Shown here one piece after another: positions 5,039-6,568 of a DNA stretch of 6,568 nucleotides. Position numbers and translations under genes: made by a program. The DNA comes from Betaproteobacteria bacterium. Lineage in GTDB: Bacteria; Pseudomonadota; Gammaproteobacteria; Burkholderiales; SG8-39. The notes beneath the pieces were generated by a model. The model did not search any database and had not been told where the DNA came from. It saw nothing but the letters and a program-made list of their open reading frames with translations. Where the stretch lies: assembly GCA_012274205.1 (NCBI GenBank), contig JAAOZY010000019.1:1-6568 (forward strand), read 5' to 3'. Every line of letters starts with the position of its first letter. The stretch's first letter is position 1.

Positions 5039-6297
5039 CAGCGGAAAACCTTTTGCACATTGGCGATGCCGGCGGCGAGCGCGTCGACCTCGGCCATGGT
5101 GTTGTAGAAGGCGAACGAGGCGCGCGACGTCGCCGGCACCTTGAAGCGCTGCATCACCGGCTGCGCGCAGTGATGGCCGGTCCGTACCGCAACGCCGTCC
5201 TGGTTGAGCAGCGTGCCGACGTCGTGCGGGTGCACGCCTTCGAGCGCGAATGACAGCACCGCGGCCTTCTCGGCGGCGGTGCCGATGAGGCGCACGCCGG
5301 GCATGCGCGCGAGCTTCGCCGTGGCGTACTCGAGCAGCGCGTGCTCGTGCGCCGCAATCGCGTCCATGCCGATCGCGCTGAGATAATCGACCGCCGCGCC
5401 CAGGCCGATCGCGGCTGCAATCGGCGGCGTGCCGGCCTCGAACTTCTGCGGGATCACGTTGTAGGTGGTTTTCTCGAAGGTGACCGACAGGATCATGTCG
5501 CCGCCGCCCTTGTAGGGCTGCATGCGCTCGAGTTGCGCCGCCTTGCCGTAGAGAACGCCGATGCCGGTAGGCCCGCACATCTTGTGCCCGGAAAAGGCGT
5601 AGAAGTCGCAGTCGAGGTCCTGCACGTCCACTGTCAGGTGCGGCGCGGCCTGCGCGCCGTCCACCAGCACCGGCACGCCGCGCGCATGCGCGAATGCGAT
5701 CATCTGCTTGACCGGGTTGACGCTGCCCAGGGCGTTCGAGACATGTCCGACGCCGACCAGTTTGGTATGTTCGTTGAACAAGGCCTCGTATTCGCCGATC
5801 AGCAGTTCACCGGCATCGTTGACCGGCACCACGCGGATGTTCGCGCCTTTCTCCCCGGCCAGCATCTGCCAGGGGACGATGTTCGAATGGTGCTCCAGCG
5901 TGGTCAGGATGATTTCGTCGCCGGCGCCGATGAACTTGCGTCCGAAGCCGTGCATCACCAGGTTGATCGCCTCGGTGGTGCCGCTGGTGAAAATGACTTC
6001 GCGCTCCTCGCGCGCATTGATGAAGCGCGCGAGCTTGCGCCGCGCCTCCTCGTACTCGGCGGTGGCAATCTCCGACAGCGTATGCACGGCGCGGTGGATG
6101 TTCGCGTGCTGGCTGGTCTGATAGCGCACCAGGCGGTCGATCACCGGCTGCGGCATCTGGCTCGAGGCCGCATTGTCCAGATAGACCAGCGGCTTGCCGT
6201 TCGGCTTGAGCTTGAGGATGGGGAAATCCGCGCGGATGCGCTCGAGCTCGAGCACTGGCGCGACGGCCGGCCGCAGCGCGCTCGGCCGCGCCGTCAT
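5038..6297 (-). CDS. sufS: Cysteine desulfurase SufS (PLP-dependent)
   Basis: SufS is a group II, PLP-dependent cysteine desulfurase. It removes sulfur from L-cysteine as a persulfide on its own active-site cysteine, yields alanine, and hands the sulfur to SufU. Seen in its 419 residues: YLDNAASSQMP (39-49), SGTTEAINL (105-113), LEHHSNIVPW (134-143), VDGAQ (212-216), the PLP lysine K239 in SGHKMCGPTG, EAGTPP (287-292), and the catalytic C377 in RTGHHCAQP, in the typical SufS loop context. The length is normal for the family. ATG 6297 was chosen because a GGGAG (plus 6304-6308) lies six bases before it, and longer in-frame extensions run into sufD. The start overlaps the sufD stop as ATGA and the stop overlaps the sufU start, so it is part of a tightly packed operon. 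Confidence 0.96.
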   Translation of the reverse strand: MTARPSALRPAVAPVLELERIRADFPILKLKPNGKPLVYLDNAASSQMPQPVIDRLVRYQTSQHANIHRAVHTLSEIATAEYEEARRKLARFINAREEREVIFTSGTTEAINLVMHGFGRKFIGAGDEIILTTLEHHSNIVPWQMLAGEKGANIRVVPVNDAGELLIGEYEALFNEHTKLVGVGHVSNALGSVNPVKQMIAFAHARGVPVLVDGAQAAPHLTVDVQDLDCDFYAFSGHKMCGPTGIGVLYGKAAQLERMQPYKGGGDMILSVTFEKTTYNVIPQKFEAGTPPIAAAIGLGAAVDYLSAIGMDAIAAHEHALLEYATAKLARMPGVRLIGTAAEKAAVLSFALEGVHPHDVGTLLNQDGVAVRTGHHCAQPVMQRFKVPATSRASFAFYNTMAEVDALAAGIANVQKVFR

Positions 6298-6568
6298 GCT
6301 GCACTCCCGGCGGACTGCGTGCGCGCCAGCACCGACTGTTCCAGCCGGTGCTTGAGCGTTGCGACCGGAATGCGCTCGATCACCTCGGCGCCGAAGGCGT
6401 AGGTCAGCAGATTGCGCGCCGCGGTCTCCGACAGGCCCCGGCTCTTGAGGTAGAACACCTCGTCCAGGTCGAGCTGGCCCACGGTCGCGCCATGCGCGCA
6501 TTTCACGTCGTCGGCGAAGATCTCGAGCTGCGGCTTGGTATCCACGCGCGCCCTGCCGCTCAACAGCA
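6294..6568 (-). CDS. sufD: SufD, C-terminal end of SufBCD complex subunit (5' part outside window)
   Basis: Ninety visible codons run in from the right edge of the window to a TGA at 6294-6296. The sequence is the characteristic SufD end: LLSGRARVDTKPQLEIFADD, then VKCAHGATVGQLD, FYLKSRGLSE and a short helical tail. SufD pairs with SufB and the ATPase SufC to form the scaffold on which the SUF pathway builds iron-sulfur clusters. The His of CAHGAT is the position needed for cluster formation in the Escherichia coli protein (His360 there). It is told from SufB by its short C-terminal end and its place immediately before sufS. The TTG at 6563 is internal; the true start lies upstream of the window on the minus strand, with sufB and sufC probably beyond it. 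Confidence 0.92.
   Translation of the reverse strand, partial: LLSGRARVDTKPQLEIFADDVKCAHGATVGQLDLDEVFYLKSRGLSETAARNLLTYAFGAEVIERIPVATLKHRLEQSVLARTQSAGSAA
6304..6308 (-). promoter_or_regulatory. Ribosome-binding site of sufS inside the sufD end
   Basis: On the minus strand this reads GGGAG, six bases before the sufS ATG at 6297. It sits in the last codons of sufD and fixes the sufS start. Confidence 0.6.

Noticed and set aside
4445..5107. Plus-strand open frame (220 codons) opposite sufU
   Set aside because: It is antisense to SufU and the sufS end, with no recognisable domain and no supporting context.
5341..6402. Long plus-strand open frame (353 codons) opposite sufS
   Set aside because: It is antisense to a full-length SufS with all catalytic residues. 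The product is rich in Arg, Ala and Val with no recognisable motif.

Overview
The window is high-GC DNA, most consistent with a proteobacterium and probably a betaproteobacterium of the Burkholderiales. This rests on the SUF gene order, the style of the Nfu and hypothetical proteins, and the base composition; no genus is claimed. There are two gene blocks facing each other tail to tail. No RNA genes, CRISPR arrays or mobile elements were recognised.

Left block, + strand (1-3172): the 3' end of an extended SDR-type NAD-dependent epimerase/dehydratase is followed by a 129-base gap and then three tightly linked genes, larC, larE and larB. The larC/larE and larE/larB junctions are 4-base ATGA overlaps. 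Together these genes build the nickel-pincer nucleotide (NPN) cofactor first found in lactate racemase. LarB carboxylates and cleaves nicotinic acid adenine dinucleotide, LarE supplies the two sulfurs, and LarC inserts nickel. No LarA-type enzyme that would use the cofactor lies in the window. LarE has the CXXC plus third-cysteine pattern of [4Fe-4S] LarE proteins. LarC lacks the usual C-terminal LarC2 domain. A short open frame upstream overlaps the larC start by four bases.

Middle (3173-3267): a short gap between the convergent blocks holds a GC-rich stem that may end transcription.

Right block, - strand (6568 down to 3268): the end of sufD, then sufS, sufU, an Nfu-type iron-sulfur carrier and a 160-residue conserved-looking protein of unknown function. 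sufD/sufS and sufS/sufU overlap by a few bases, so this is the 3' part of a SUF iron-sulfur cluster operon that uses SufU as the sulfur acceptor. A 165-base spacer with inverted repeats separates sufU from nfu.

The two blocks may be functionally linked, since the LarE seen here probably needs an iron-sulfur cluster, which the SUF/Nfu proteins could supply. This link is inferred from protein motifs and proximity.
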